From Allobosea sp. (GTDB lineage Bacteria > Pseudomonadota > Alphaproteobacteria > Rhizobiales > Kaistiaceae), in the NCBI GenBank assembly GCA_017307955.1, contig JAFKFV010000018.1, forward strand, positions 186,001-250,000: DNA of 64,000 bases, in the 5' to 3' direction. This document shows positions 26,525-34,925 of the stretch, in pieces (within the stretch, counting starts at the first letter, position 1; every line of letters begins with the position of its first letter). The notes under the pieces are model-generated. The model saw only the letters and a program-made list of their open reading frames with translations. It was not told the origin of the DNA and did no database searches. The translations under genes were made by a program, and so were the position numbers.

Positions 26525-27076
26525 ATGCCATCTCAAAGAAGCTCCGGGACTGGGCGAGCGGCGTCCCAAACTTTGATCCCAGCACTGATCGCGGCGGTGG
26601 CGGCGTTACTGCTGGACCAGCTCACAAAATGGCTGATCGTCGAGTTCGTGATGCCCCCCCCGCAACTCATTCCCGTTACGCCCTTCTTCAATCTGACGCT
26701 CGGCTACAATCCCGGCATCAGTTTCGGCCTTTTCGGAAGTATCCTGAAGGAATGGCCAAACCTGTTCGCCGTCACCAAAATAGCCGTCGTGATCGGTCTT
26801 TTTTGGTGGGCCTCGACTCTTCGGAGCCGGTTGGAGGCAGCAGCCGTGGGTCTGATCGCCGGCGGCGCCTCCGGAAATATCATCGACAGGATGCGTCAGG
26901 GCGCGGTGACGGACTTCCTGGATTTTCACGCATCCGGTTGGCACTGGCCGACGTTCAATCTGGCGGATGTAGCCATTGTTCTTGGCGTGACCGTGTTGCT
27001 GGCAGCGAGCCTCGGTATGATAGGGCAGCCGCAGGCTCGCGAGGCGGGCGAGCAAGGCGCGTCCGGCGATCGGTGA
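26525..27076 (+). CDS. lspA: Accessory lipoprotein signal peptidase (signal peptidase II)
   Basis: This 183-aa four-helix protease has the family's two catalytic aspartates in GNIIDRMRQGAVTDFLDF and FNLADVAIVLG, plus LLLDQLTKWLI and GYNPGISFGLF. It should cleave lipoprotein signals in the inner membrane. It lies 10 bases after the CDF gene. Accessory lspA genes beside Zn/Cd/Pb exporters are known (pbrC in the lead operon of Cupriavidus metallidurans), which supports a lead or cadmium response. The C-terminal AREAGEQGASGDR tail is non-essential in appearance. Confidence 0.92.
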   Translation: MPSQRSSGTGRAASQTLIPALIAAVAALLLDQLTKWLIVEFVMPPPQLIPVTPFFNLTLGYNPGISFGLFGSILKEWPNLFAVTKIAVVIGLFWWASTLRSRLEAAAVGLIAGGASGNIIDRMRQGAVTDFLDFHASGWHWPTFNLADVAIVLGVTVLLAASLGMIGQPQAREAGEQGASGDR

Positions 27077-27089
27077 TCGGGAGGAACTG

Positions 27090-27788
27090 ATGCATTCGCT
27101 CAACCGCCTGGCAACCGCCGCTGCTCTCTGTCTGCTGAGTTCGACGGCAGGCGCTGGCTCTCTCGAAGATGGAATAGGCGCACTCGATCGGGGCGATACC
27201 CGAGCGGCGGCTGCAGCTTTCAAGGAGGCGGCGAATGACGGCAACCCCGAGGCGATGGTCGAACTTGGCCGAATGTCGCTCGACGGCGTGGGGGTACCGG
27301 AGAATCGAGGCATGGCCGCCGACTGGTTCCAAAGAGCCGCGCAGAAGGGGAGTCCGGAAGGGCAATTCCTGCTCGGCGTTCTTCTTTATGAAGGAATCGA
27401 AGGAGACGGCGACCCGGCAGCGGCGGCCGTATGGTTTGCGACGGCGGCCGCAGCTGGGAGCGCGCAGGCGGCCTATAATCTCGGCGTCTTTCACGACGAG
27501 GGAACGGGCGTTCCACAGGATTTAGCTCGGGCCGCTATCCTATACCGCCAGGCGGCAGCCGGTGGCGTTCTGGAAGCGGAGCATACTCTCGGTTCGATGC
27601 TGGCGTTTGGCAGAGGTGTACCGCGCGATGCTGTCGAGGGCGGAATGTGGCTCGAGATCGCCGCAGCGGCAGGCGACCCGGACGTCGACGAGGAACTACA
27701 GGCGCTCCGGAGCAGCCTTTCCGAGGCCGACCGGCAGGCCATCGAACAGCGGCTGGAAGCCTACAGACGGAAATCGCCAGCTCTCTAG
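27090..27788 (+). CDS. Sel1-repeat (TPR-like) secreted protein
   Basis: This 232-aa protein has a signal peptide (MHSLNRLATAAALCLLSS) and about five Sel1-like repeats, each with the pattern A-x2-LG-x6-GV/GD (for example AMVELGRMSLDGVGVP and AAYNLGVFHDEGTGVPQ). Sel1 repeats mediate protein contacts. It follows lspA by 13 bases with GGGAGGAACTG before the ATG, so it is the last gene of the CDF operon. A role as periplasmic scaffold is inference. Confidence 0.85.
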   Translation: MHSLNRLATAAALCLLSSTAGAGSLEDGIGALDRGDTRAAAAAFKEAANDGNPEAMVELGRMSLDGVGVPENRGMAADWFQRAAQKGSPEGQFLLGVLLYEGIEGDGDPAAAAVWFATAAAAGSAQAAYNLGVFHDEGTGVPQDLARAAILYRQAAAGGVLEAEHTLGSMLAFGRGVPRDAVEGGMWLEIAAAAGDPDVDEELQALRSSLSEADRQAIEQRLEAYRRKSPAL

Positions 27789-27887
27789 GGTTTTCTGGCG
27801 AGCATCAGCTACTTGTGATTCGGCCTTCGAAATTGCCGAGAGCGCAGCAGTCATTAATCGGCCACCATCATCCTTCACCTGTGCCGT

Positions 27888-28055
27888 ATGTCGACAATCC
27901 GGCCTATCTTGCGACTCGCTTTGTGGTTGTTCGCGATCTGCTTCGCCGCCGCAGCGATGGCCGGACTGGTTTGGTTTGAAGCGGATCCGGCGCGCACGGT
28001 GAAGGTTACGACCTATTACGACGCGCCGAACCAGATCACGCATGATGACGATTGA
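27888..28055 (+). CDS. Very small single-helix membrane protein
   Basis: This 55-aa frame encodes one hydrophobic helix (ILRLALWLFAICFAAAAMAG) and a short periplasmic tail FEADPARTVKVTTYYDAPNQ. It ends 13 bases before the convergent sco stop. The ribosome site is weak. The clean helix and polar tail suggest a real small membrane protein; unknown function. Confidence 0.4.
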   Translation: MSTIRPILRLALWLFAICFAAAAMAGLVWFEADPARTVKVTTYYDAPNQITHDDD

Positions 28056-28067
28056 CGGGGTCGATCT

Positions 28068-28688
28068 CTACAACGACGTGCCGAGAAGCCGACGGAGTTT
28101 GCCGATTTGTGCGCTCTCGGCCTCATGCGGGTCGAGGGTCGCAACGAACCGGCCGTCCGCTCCCATCAGATAGACCGCCGCAGTATGGTCCATCGTGTAG
28201 TCGCCGTCCCCGATGTCGACTTTGCGATAGTACGCCCTGAAGGTCTTCGTCATGGCGTCAACCTCTGACAGAGTTCCTGTGAGCCCTACGATGCGTGAGT
28301 CGAACGAAGATAGATAGCTGGCGAGTTGCTCGGGCGTATCGCGCTCGGGATCGACCGTCACGAAAAGGACCGGCATGCGATCGGCCTCCTGTCCCAGCTT
28401 CTGCATCAGCCCGGACAACTGGTAGAGCGTCGTCGGGCAGACATCGGGGCAACTGGTGAAGCCGAAGAAGAGAGCAAACGGTCGCCCCTTAACGTCGGCG
28501 TCCGAGAACGGCTTGCCGGTGTGGCTGGTAAGGCGGAAGGAACCGCCGATCTCCTTCACCGATGCCGTCGTCGCGTCCGGCGTTGCGTCGGGCTTCGGCA
28601 GAAGGCCTGTCGATATCAGCGCGAAAGCGACGCCCGCGAGCCCGATCGCGCCCCATAGGGCGATCCGCAGCATGCGCAATCCCGTCAT
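28068..28688 (-). CDS. Sco1/SenC family copper chaperone, copy 1
   Basis: This 206-aa membrane-anchored thioredoxin-fold protein delivers copper to cytochrome oxidase CuA or acts in thiol redox. It has an N-terminal anchor (LWGAIGLAGVAFALISTGLL), the copper-binding CPDVCP in GFTSCPDVCPTTLYQ, and the distal His in YTMDHTAAVYLM. It overlaps the upstream PCu(A)C gene by ATGA, the usual pairing of the two chaperones. Confidence 0.93.
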   Translation of the reverse strand: MTGLRMLRIALWGAIGLAGVAFALISTGLLPKPDATPDATTASVKEIGGSFRLTSHTGKPFSDADVKGRPFALFFGFTSCPDVCPTTLYQLSGLMQKLGQEADRMPVLFVTVDPERDTPEQLASYLSSFDSRIVGLTGTLSEVDAMTKTFRAYYRKVDIGDGDYTMDHTAAVYLMGADGRFVATLDPHEAESAQIGKLRRLLGTSL

Positions 28689-29185
28689 TCGGCGGCTCCG
28701 TGCTCGCTATGGACCGGTGCGGCCACTCCCATGGCATCCACCGCAAATTCCACATCGACCGACCCAGCCCTCTCGAAGACCAGCGTCGCCTTGAACTTTT
28801 CGCCCTTCTTGAGCGGGCCCGTCAGCCCTACCAGCATGAGATGCGTGCCTCCTGGAGCCAGGTCCACTGTCGCGCCGGGCTCGATGACGAGACCGTCCTT
28901 CACCTGCCGCATGCGCGCGACGCCATCCGTCGTCGTACTTTCATGGATTTCGAGCTTCGCAACAGCGGGCGACGCGCCTCCGATGAAGCGATCCGGCTCG
29001 GTTCCTTTGTTCGTGATTTTGAGATAGCCCCCGCCGACCTTGGCGCCCGGTGGCGTCGCCCGCGACCATGGGTGATCGATTTCAACCGATCCAAGCTTGA
29101 ATTCGTGGGCATAGGCCGAGGTGCCGATCGCGGCACAGGCCAGGACGGTGGCGGCTGCCGCCGCAATGAGGATTGAAAGGCGCAT
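28685..29185 (-). CDS. PCu(A)C family periplasmic copper chaperone
   Basis: This 166-aa secreted protein passes Cu(I) to Sco and CuA sites. GGGAG six bases before ATG 29185 fixes the start; a longer frame reaches 29230. A signal peptide (LSILIAAAAATVLACAAIG) is followed by the copper site H-x10-M-x21-H-x-M: EIHESTTTDGVARMRQVK and PGGTHLMLVGL. The C-terminal HSEHGAAE adds His. It is followed directly by sco. Confidence 0.93.
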   Translation of the reverse strand: MRLSILIAAAAATVLACAAIGTSAYAHEFKLGSVEIDHPWSRATPPGAKVGGGYLKITNKGTEPDRFIGGASPAVAKLEIHESTTTDGVARMRQVKDGLVIEPGATVDLAPGGTHLMLVGLTGPLKKGEKFKATLVFERAGSVDVEFAVDAMGVAAPVHSEHGAAE

Positions 29186-29261
29186 TGGAAACTCCCAGAG
29201 CAAGAGGCGGCCGCGAAAGCGGCCTCGCAATAGTCAGGACGTGACTGGCGTAGCTCTTGGA

Positions 29262-29639
29262 TCAGGCCGGAGGGCCGCGTGGACCTGAAATCACCGGATC
29301 CGGTCGACGGACAACAACGGCTTCCTGGTCGAAAGACCGTTGGTTTGATGTACACCGGGGCGCTCGGATGACGGGCGCGTCCATTGCGGGAAGCGCCAGG
29401 ATGCTGTTGGCCGTCATCCCGCGCTGCGTCGCGCACTCGCAGCTGTTGCCACTCTCATGCGACGCCATATCGTCCGCAGCCACGCTGCCGCCCGGCGCAC
29501 AAACGACGGCGAGCGGATCGAAGTTGGCCCGGGCGGTCAATTCATCGACCGGGATCCGTGCAGCCACAACGGAATGCAGCGCGAGGAAGTACGCGACGAT
29601 GGCGACGAGCAAGCGTGCGGTACGAAGGCTCAGCAGCAC
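29262..29639 (-). CDS. DUF2946-like secreted protein
   Basis: This 125-aa protein starts with a signal (RLLVAIVAYFLALHSVVA), then has a Cys-containing middle (VVCAPGG, SCECATQRGM) and a Pro/Arg-rich end (RRPDPVISGPRGPPA). Short proteins of this shape, often annotated DUF2946, occur in copper clusters. It lies between the chaperone pair and the ZIP-like gene on the same strand. Metal binding is plausible but unshown. Confidence 0.6.
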   Translation of the reverse strand: MLLSLRTARLLVAIVAYFLALHSVVAARIPVDELTARANFDPLAVVCAPGGSVAADDMASHESGNSCECATQRGMTANSILALPAMDAPVIRAPRCTSNQRSFDQEAVVVRRPDPVISGPRGPPA

Positions 29640-29678
29640 AATCTCCCCAAGCCTTCCATCGAATGCGAGCTTCGGACT

Positions 29679-29870
29679 TCAGATCTTCACAAACATGGCG
29701 GTCGTGAACATGAGCACGACGCCTGCTGCCAGCCCCGCCATGGTACTGGGCGCCACGAGTGACCGCGAACCGCGCCCATCCGATCGCATCAGATAGGAGC
29801 CGACTTCGACAATCACCTGCAGGATGGCACCCGCGCCGATCGCAAGGGCCAGCGCCGACCATTGCGGGGC
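29679..29870 (-). other. Stranded C-terminal part of the ZIP-like transporter
   Basis: After the in-frame TAA at 29871-29873 the same frame stays open for 63 codons to a TGA at 29679. The translation, with PQWSALALAIGAGAILQVIV and STMAGLAAGVVLMFTTAMFV, matches the last two helices of ZIP transporters. It lacks its own start signal. Confidence 0.75.
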
Positions 29871-30890
29871 TTAGGCCAGGCTTCCGATCCACAATCCGAT
29901 GACCGCGGGGCCGCCCGCCAGCAGCGTCAAGCCCGCGAAGCTCCATAGCGGCGGACGTATCTTGAGGATCGGCGCAGCGATGCCGATACCCTCGGTAATG
30001 TTGTGCAGCGTGAAGCCCAGCACCAGGAACGTACCGAGGCCAGCGGCGCCCGCGGCGAAGGAAGCGCCGATGGCGAGACCCTCGCCAAGATTATGGAGGC
30101 CGATGCCGAGCGCGATGAACGTGGCAAGCGCGAGCCCGGATGGGGTGCCTTGCCGACGTCCGACGGCCATGAGCAGCAGGAAGCTTGCCGCGGCGACAAG
30201 AACCACCATGACCGGCCCCTGGAAGATCGCGGCGGCCTCGCCTGCGAGCTCCAGGGCATCGCCGAAGGCGTCGATCAGCAGGAAGGCGAGGAGACCGACC
30301 GTGAGCGCCAGCAGGAAATTCATGCCGTTCCGGCCGACTCCCCGCAGCACCGGGTAGAACATGAGCCCGATCGCAACGGGAAGCAGGCCGACAAAGGCAC
30401 CCAGCAGACCTTGTGAAACGAAGCTCAGCGAATCCCGGGTTGGCGTCGGCACCGCCACGGGAATCTCATGATCGAATGTCGCGCCCGTATTGGTGACAAC
30501 CCGGATAGCGTGGGCTTCGCCAACGACCCAGGGAAACGGCAGATGGATCCACACCGTTCCGCTACGGGCGATGGCGCCGGGCGGATCCTGCGTGAACTGC
30601 CAGTAGGCATCGTCGACCTGAACCTGTGCAATTGTCATGGGCTCCGAGCCGCCGGCTCGGAGAAGCAGACGGATGCCGTCGGTCCCAAGAATGGTGCGTT
30701 CAAAGGTGAGCTTTTCGACCGGCGGCGCGCCATTGCGGAAGCCCGACAACGGATCGGCCGCGACCAGCCACGCGATCGCCAGACCGAGCACGGCGAGCGG
30801 GACGACGATCCACAGAAGATAGGCACGGCCCCGACGCGCAACCGGCGCGCCGGCGACCGGCTCTACGGAAGAGCGGGCGATATCGGTCAC
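29871..30890 (-). CDS. ZIP-like metal transporter truncated by an in-frame stop
   Basis: This 339-aa frame begins with a membrane anchor and an extracytoplasmic domain (about 45-150), then ZIP helices with the metal-site sequences LGIGLHNLGEGLAIGASFA and FTLHNITEGIGIAAP. Those HN-x2-EG motifs identify the ZIP family, which brings divalent metals into the cytoplasm. The frame ends at TAA in GSLA-stop, though 63 further matching codons follow. The truncated protein lacks its last two helices and is probably inactive, unless the stop is read through or is a sequencing error. Its ATG overlaps the oxidase stop. Confidence 0.8.
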   Translation of the reverse strand: MTDIARSSVEPVAGAPVARRGRAYLLWIVVPLAVLGLAIAWLVAADPLSGFRNGAPPVEKLTFERTILGTDGIRLLLRAGGSEPMTIAQVQVDDAYWQFTQDPPGAIARSGTVWIHLPFPWVVGEAHAIRVVTNTGATFDHEIPVAVPTPTRDSLSFVSQGLLGAFVGLLPVAIGLMFYPVLRGVGRNGMNFLLALTVGLLAFLLIDAFGDALELAGEAAAIFQGPVMVVLVAAASFLLLMAVGRRQGTPSGLALATFIALGIGLHNLGEGLAIGASFAAGAAGLGTFLVLGFTLHNITEGIGIAAPILKIRPPLWSFAGLTLLAGGPAVIGLWIGSLA

Positions 30891-32017
30891 GACACGGCCT
30901 CCACGACGTCGAACATGCCGACCCAGCCTAGCTCGGTGAACTCCGACTGGTGCGGGTGGAACATGTAGAGACCCGGCTCGTGCTCCTTGAACGCAAATTC
31001 AAGAATTCCGCGCTCGGCCTGGCATTGGGTGATCAGGTCGACGGTCTGCAGCGTCGGTGTCAGCGTCGTTCCCTGGTCGAAATAGTTGAAGAAATTGCCA
31101 TGGAGGTGGAAGGAGTTGATCGGGTCGAACTCGACGACGTTCACCAGATAGATGCGAACGGGCCTCTCGCGCTCCAGGCGTATCGGCTGCTTCGCATAGG
31201 CGTGCGCGACGGTGTTGACGGCATAGACCTCGTTCTCGCCGTCGAAATTGGTATCGAAGGCGTTCATCACCATCACGAACTCCTGCCATCCGGCGTTCTC
31301 CGGCGTGCCGAGCTGGCGCGAGCGCGCGACGGTCTCGTGCTCGGGATGCCGGGCGGGATCCGGATCGATGACGAAGGCGCCGTACATGCCCTTGTGGATG
31401 TGCCGCTTCAGCGGCAGTGCATGGCAGTGGTAGAGATGGCATCCGAACGGCTTCGCGTCGAACTCGTAGACGAATTCCTCGCCCGGGCCGATCAGGCCGG
31501 CGCCCGGAACGCCGTCCATCCGTGCCGCGTGGATGCCGTGAAAATGCATCGAATGCGGATGCGAGCCATAGTTGCGGAAGACGATCTTCAGCCGCTCGCC
31601 TTCGGTCGCGCGCAGAGCCGGCCCGGGCACCCGCCCGTTATAGGTCCAGGCCGGGAACATGATGCCGGGGGCGATCTCGATCTCCTTGTCCTCGGCCGTG
31701 ACCTCGAAGGTCCGCAGTGTCCGGCCGTCCGGTAGCTCGGACACCGTGCCGGTCTCCCAATCCGTGAGCATGGCGGAGGGGTCGAACCCGTTGCGCTCAT
31801 TGTCCACGTCGCCGACCGTGATCATGGCACCGTGCGCAGCGAGATGAGCCGATGCCGGCGCTGCTTCCGTGACGACAGCGCCTGCATGCCCGGCATGTTG
31901 CGACTGGCCCAGAGCGCCGCTCGTGCTGATCGCCGTGCCGCCTGCCGCCGCCAGCCCGCCTGCCAGCAAACTTCGTCTGCTGATCTTGTCTCGGAGCCAC
32001 TCGCCGATATCGGCCAT
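30887..32017 (-). CDS. Two-domain multicopper oxidase, Tat-exported
   Basis: This 376-aa protein has a Tat signal (DKISRRSLLAGGLAAAGG) and two cupredoxin domains rather than three. Copper ligands are HSMHFHGIH, GCHLYHCHALPLKRHIHKGM, NSFHLHGNFF and MFHPHQSEF. Its layout is nearer to two-domain laccases and nitrite-reductase-like proteins than to CueO. The ZIP-like gene overlaps its stop, so the pair form an operon headed by this gene. A Fur-like box lies 20 bases upstream of its start. Confidence 0.88.
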   Translation of the reverse strand: MADIGEWLRDKISRRSLLAGGLAAAGGTAISTSGALGQSQHAGHAGAVVTEAAPASAHLAAHGAMITVGDVDNERNGFDPSAMLTDWETGTVSELPDGRTLRTFEVTAEDKEIEIAPGIMFPAWTYNGRVPGPALRATEGERLKIVFRNYGSHPHSMHFHGIHAARMDGVPGAGLIGPGEEFVYEFDAKPFGCHLYHCHALPLKRHIHKGMYGAFVIDPDPARHPEHETVARSRQLGTPENAGWQEFVMVMNAFDTNFDGENEVYAVNTVAHAYAKQPIRLERERPVRIYLVNVVEFDPINSFHLHGNFFNYFDQGTTLTPTLQTVDLITQCQAERGILEFAFKEHEPGLYMFHPHQSEFTELGWVGMFDVVEAVS

Positions 32018-32036
32018 CTTCGCGCTTCCTAAGAAT

Positions 32037-32055
32037 GATAATGAGAATGATTTGC
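32037..32055. promoter_or_regulatory. Fur-like box upstream of the oxidase/ZIP operon
   Basis: GATAATGAGAATGATTTGC matches the classical 19-bp Fur consensus at 15 of 19 positions. It lies 20 bases before the minus-strand start at 32017. A Fur-family member (Fur/Mur, Zur) would suit a ZIP importer operon. The site is judged by sequence only. Confidence 0.5.
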
Positions 32056-32062
32056 ATTTATC

Positions 32063-32387
32063 TATGGATCATCGCGCGGGCATATTCAAGCGAAGTTGCG
32101 GGCGGACTACAGCGCGACGGGTCCGGCAGGGCCTGATTGCTGGATGACGACCCTAATCGGCCGGTACGGGGTGCGGGGAATAGGCTCACAGAAATTCTTG
32201 ACGTTCGATGACGCGAGCATGACGGACCGGGGTCCACCATGCTGTAAAACGAGGCTTGAAAGAGGTAAGGCGGCCGCTTTACGACAGTCTTGGCGCCACC
32301 TGTGGGCGTCGACATCCAGCAGGTGACCTCTTCGCCGAGGCGTATAATTTCGTCGGCCTCGTCGTGCGGCGGGGCGAGTGACGCTCC
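32063..32387. other. Gene-free gap
   Basis: The 325 bases between the Fur-like box and the VWA stop contain no frame with a ribosome site or recognisable product. It marks the border between the copper/ZIP operon and the tellurite-type cluster. Confidence 0.4.
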
Positions 32388-33167
32388 TCAGTGATGATCC
32401 CCATCCTCGTCGTCATGCTCGTGCTTCAGCCAGGCGCAGAGCTCCGCCGGAAGCAGCTTTTCGTAAGCGTCGTCACTGCCGACAAACGCGCTGAGGTCCT
32501 TGACGCTGACGAAACCCACGTTGGGGAATTCCTTCGCGGCGCGACGCAGGAACTCGAAGCTGTCGCTACCGATGCCGACCATAACGTAATAGATCTGGGA
32601 CTCGGCGTGCTCGGCCTCCTCGAGGATGTTCCAGGCCGCCTCGCGATCCGTGTTCTCGCCGTCCGTCAGAAAGTAGTTGATTGCGGGAATGCCCGAGCGG
32701 GTCTCCTCGCCTAGCTCCTCGCGCTTCATGCCGAAGATCATTCCGAGAAGCCCACCCGCCGCGCGTTCCTCCAGCAGGCCGTATGTCATCAGATTCGAGC
32801 GTATGACGGGGCCGTAGTCCGTGCCGCCCCACAGGATGCCGTTGAGTTCTGCATTGCCGACGATCTCGCGCTCTACGTAGCCCTCGTAGTTTTTCGCCGA
32901 GGCAGGTGCGATCGACGCCATCTTCTCGCCGTCGGAGAAGACCCAGGTGTCGATACGGCCGTCATCGTCGAAATAGAGCGCGACGGGCAGGATTCGCTCG
33001 ACGGCCGACTGCACGTCACCTCGCTTGAACAAGCCCTGCATCGAACCGGAAACGTCGATGTTGAGCCCAACCTGCGCCGGGATGCGCTCATGGATGCCTT
33101 GCTTCTGGAGCACGAATCCGACGCGGCGAACCTCTTCCTCCGGCTTCTGGAGCTTGAACGTCGTCAT
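32388..33167 (-). CDS. VWA-domain protein (TerF/TerY-like)
   Basis: This 259-aa protein has a von Willebrand A domain with the metal-ion site NIDVSGSM (DxSxS) at about 37-44 and the later TDYGPVI and DGENTD stretches. It starts behind AAAGGATGAATC. Proteins of this kind belong to tellurite/ter stress clusters with TerD and TelA, as here. The C-terminus ends KHEHDDEDGDHH, a possible metal tail. The role in the complex is not known; the four genes read as one operon. Confidence 0.85.
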   Translation of the reverse strand: MTTFKLQKPEEEVRRVGFVLQKQGIHERIPAQVGLNIDVSGSMQGLFKRGDVQSAVERILPVALYFDDDGRIDTWVFSDGEKMASIAPASAKNYEGYVEREIVGNAELNGILWGGTDYGPVIRSNLMTYGLLEERAAGGLLGMIFGMKREELGEETRSGIPAINYFLTDGENTDREAAWNILEEAEHAESQIYYVMVGIGSDSFEFLRRAAKEFPNVGFVSVKDLSAFVGSDDAYEKLLPAELCAWLKHEHDDEDGDHH

Positions 33168-33170
33168 GAT

Positions 33171-34196
33171 TCATCCTTTCGATCTGAGTTTTCCGAGAAT
33201 GCGAGCGTGGATATCGCGAAGCGACGACGCCGTATCCGTCCCATCGTTCGAAGAGCGGGCCGCCATCAGTGCGGCGGAATAGGCGCTGTGCCAGGCGGGC
33301 AGTTCCTCCCGGAGCAGACCCTCCCCGGACCAGGCCAGCGCTTCGACATTGCGGGCGACGGCTTCCAGCGTCCGGCGTCCGACCTCGATCGTCGCCTCCG
33401 TCGCCATGAGGCTCGCGACCCGGGTCTCGATCGCTTCCGCCTGCGACGCGAAGTGCGCCTGTCGTTCCCGATCCGGCAATTGCAGCGTACCGACGTGTTG
33501 AACCAGGAAGCGCCCGGCCAGCACGTGCGCAGCCAGATTGCGCTCAAGCGCGGCATAGCGGCTGCCAATCCCGCGAAGCCGCTCGGTCACAACCGCGATG
33601 GCGGGGGCCAGCGCCTCGAGCTCCTTCGCCAGCGTCTGGACCCGCGGATAGAGCCGCGAGAAGCGTTCGGCCGGATCTTGCGCGGCGGCGAGCGCCTTCA
33701 GCGCCTTCAACATCCCACCGCGAACGGAGAAAACCGCTTCAGGATCGAGTTCCTCGAGTTGCTGGAGCAGTTCCGCGCCGGTTCGCTTCGCATTCTGCAG
33801 CGCCTCGTCCTCAACGAGGGCGAGTTCGACCTCGGCCAGCCTGCCGTGCTCCCTCTGGAGAGAGGCGCCGAACCGCACGACGTCATCGAATTGGTGATCG
33901 TCGAGATTGATCCCATCCACGATCCGGAGCGCGCGCGCGACCACCGATGCCGTGGCTGCGGGATCGATCGCCTGGAGGTCGGCGGCGCTGCACGGAATGC
34001 GCCGGCGGACTTCCCCCGAGGCAAGGACCCGCGGCCTGTCGCCCTTTGGCGTCGGCAAGCGAGGCGAGCCGAACAGGATGGCGGGCCCAGGCGGCACCTT
34101 GGCCGGTCCGGTCACGGGAGCCTGGGCCTCCTCTTTGAAGAGCACTCTCGGCAACCGATCCGAACCGGATGGATTGTCTATCTTCCCGCTCGCCAC
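33171..34196 (-). CDS. Uncharacterised protein of the ter-like cluster
   Basis: This 341-aa protein starts best at GTG 34196 behind GGGGGGACAGC; an ATG at 34241 would overlap the TerD gene by 32 bases. It is almost wholly helical from about 60 on, with heptad-like stretches such as ERFSRLYPRVQTLAKELEAL and no membrane segment. I recognise no domain. It sits between TerD and VWA genes with tiny gaps, so it is a structural or regulatory partner. It resembles TelA in helical style but lacks its sequence. Confidence 0.75.
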   Translation of the reverse strand: MASGKIDNPSGSDRLPRVLFKEEAQAPVTGPAKVPPGPAILFGSPRLPTPKGDRPRVLASGEVRRRIPCSAADLQAIDPAATASVVARALRIVDGINLDDHQFDDVVRFGASLQREHGRLAEVELALVEDEALQNAKRTGAELLQQLEELDPEAVFSVRGGMLKALKALAAAQDPAERFSRLYPRVQTLAKELEALAPAIAVVTERLRGIGSRYAALERNLAAHVLAGRFLVQHVGTLQLPDRERQAHFASQAEAIETRVASLMATEATIEVGRRTLEAVARNVEALAWSGEGLLREELPAWHSAYSAALMAARSSNDGTDTASSLRDIHARILGKLRSKG

Positions 34197-34209
34197 GCTG
34201 TCCCCCCGA

Positions 34210-34902
34210 TCAGCCGAGATAGGCCTGGATGATCTCGCCAAGCCCGGCGCTCGATCCGGCCCCGACTGCGTGGAACTTCCAGGAACCGTCGGGCTGCTTC
34301 AGAAAGGAGGCGACCTGGATGGTCGTCTTGCCGGCAAACTCCGCCGTGAGCTGGTAGCGGCAAAGCTCGTCGTCCATGGCGTCGCATACTTCGATATAGG
34401 CGTTCCTCACTTTGCCGAAGTCCTGTCTCTTTCGCTCGGCGTCGTGGATGGTCGCCCAGACAGCCAACTCGGCGATATCGACCGGCAGCTTCGCCAGCAC
34501 GATCTTGAACTCCTCGCGGAACCCTTCGTCATGATGACCGCCGCCCTGGTCATCGCCGTCGTCGTCCGGCTCAGCACCTCCGCCACGTCCCGTCCGGTCG
34601 TCCCGTTGGTGCCACATCGAGCCGTCGTCGGTCTGGAACGACCCGTCGGAGTTCTTGGCAAGCGAGCCTTCGGCATTGGCGGGTCCGCGGACGAACGCAT
34701 AGCAAAGGGCGTGGGATCCGTCGTTGAAGAGCCGCGCGCGGTTTGCGTCCCCGCCCGGATGGACCAGGGCGAAGCAATGAACGTCGAGATCGAAGGCCGG
34801 ACCCGAACCTTCCGGAGGGTCCCAGACAAGTCCTGAATGGACAAGCTGGATTTCCTTCTCGAGCTGGAACGATTGACCCTTGGTGAGCTTGAAAGTAGCC
34901 AT
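34210..34902 (-). CDS. TerD family protein
   Basis: This 230-aa cytoplasmic protein has the TerD beta-sandwich with LDVHCFALVH (compare the family's DLDxSAF), SDGSFQTDDGS and FGKVRNAYIEVCD. An acidic, Gly/His-rich insert lies at about 105-128 (GGGAEPDDDGDDQGGGHH), where TerD proteins normally bind calcium through their aspartates. It is the second gene of the run TelA-TerD-unknown-VWA. Confidence 0.88.
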   Translation of the reverse strand: MATFKLTKGQSFQLEKEIQLVHSGLVWDPPEGSGPAFDLDVHCFALVHPGGDANRARLFNDGSHALCYAFVRGPANAEGSLAKNSDGSFQTDDGSMWHQRDDRTGRGGGAEPDDDGDDQGGGHHDEGFREEFKIVLAKLPVDIAELAVWATIHDAERKRQDFGKVRNAYIEVCDAMDDELCRYQLTAEFAGKTTIQVASFLKQPDGSWKFHAVGAGSSAGLGEIIQAYLG

Positions 34903-34925
34903 GTCTCTTCTCTTTCCTCCGAACC

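Noticed and set aside
29542..29946. A 134-codon frame spanning the ZIP stop region
   Set aside because: It runs out of register with the ZIP helices, which continue in the other frame; its product is Arg-rich.
32058..32315. An 85-codon minus-strand frame in the gap before the VWA gene
   Set aside because: No start signal and random-looking composition.
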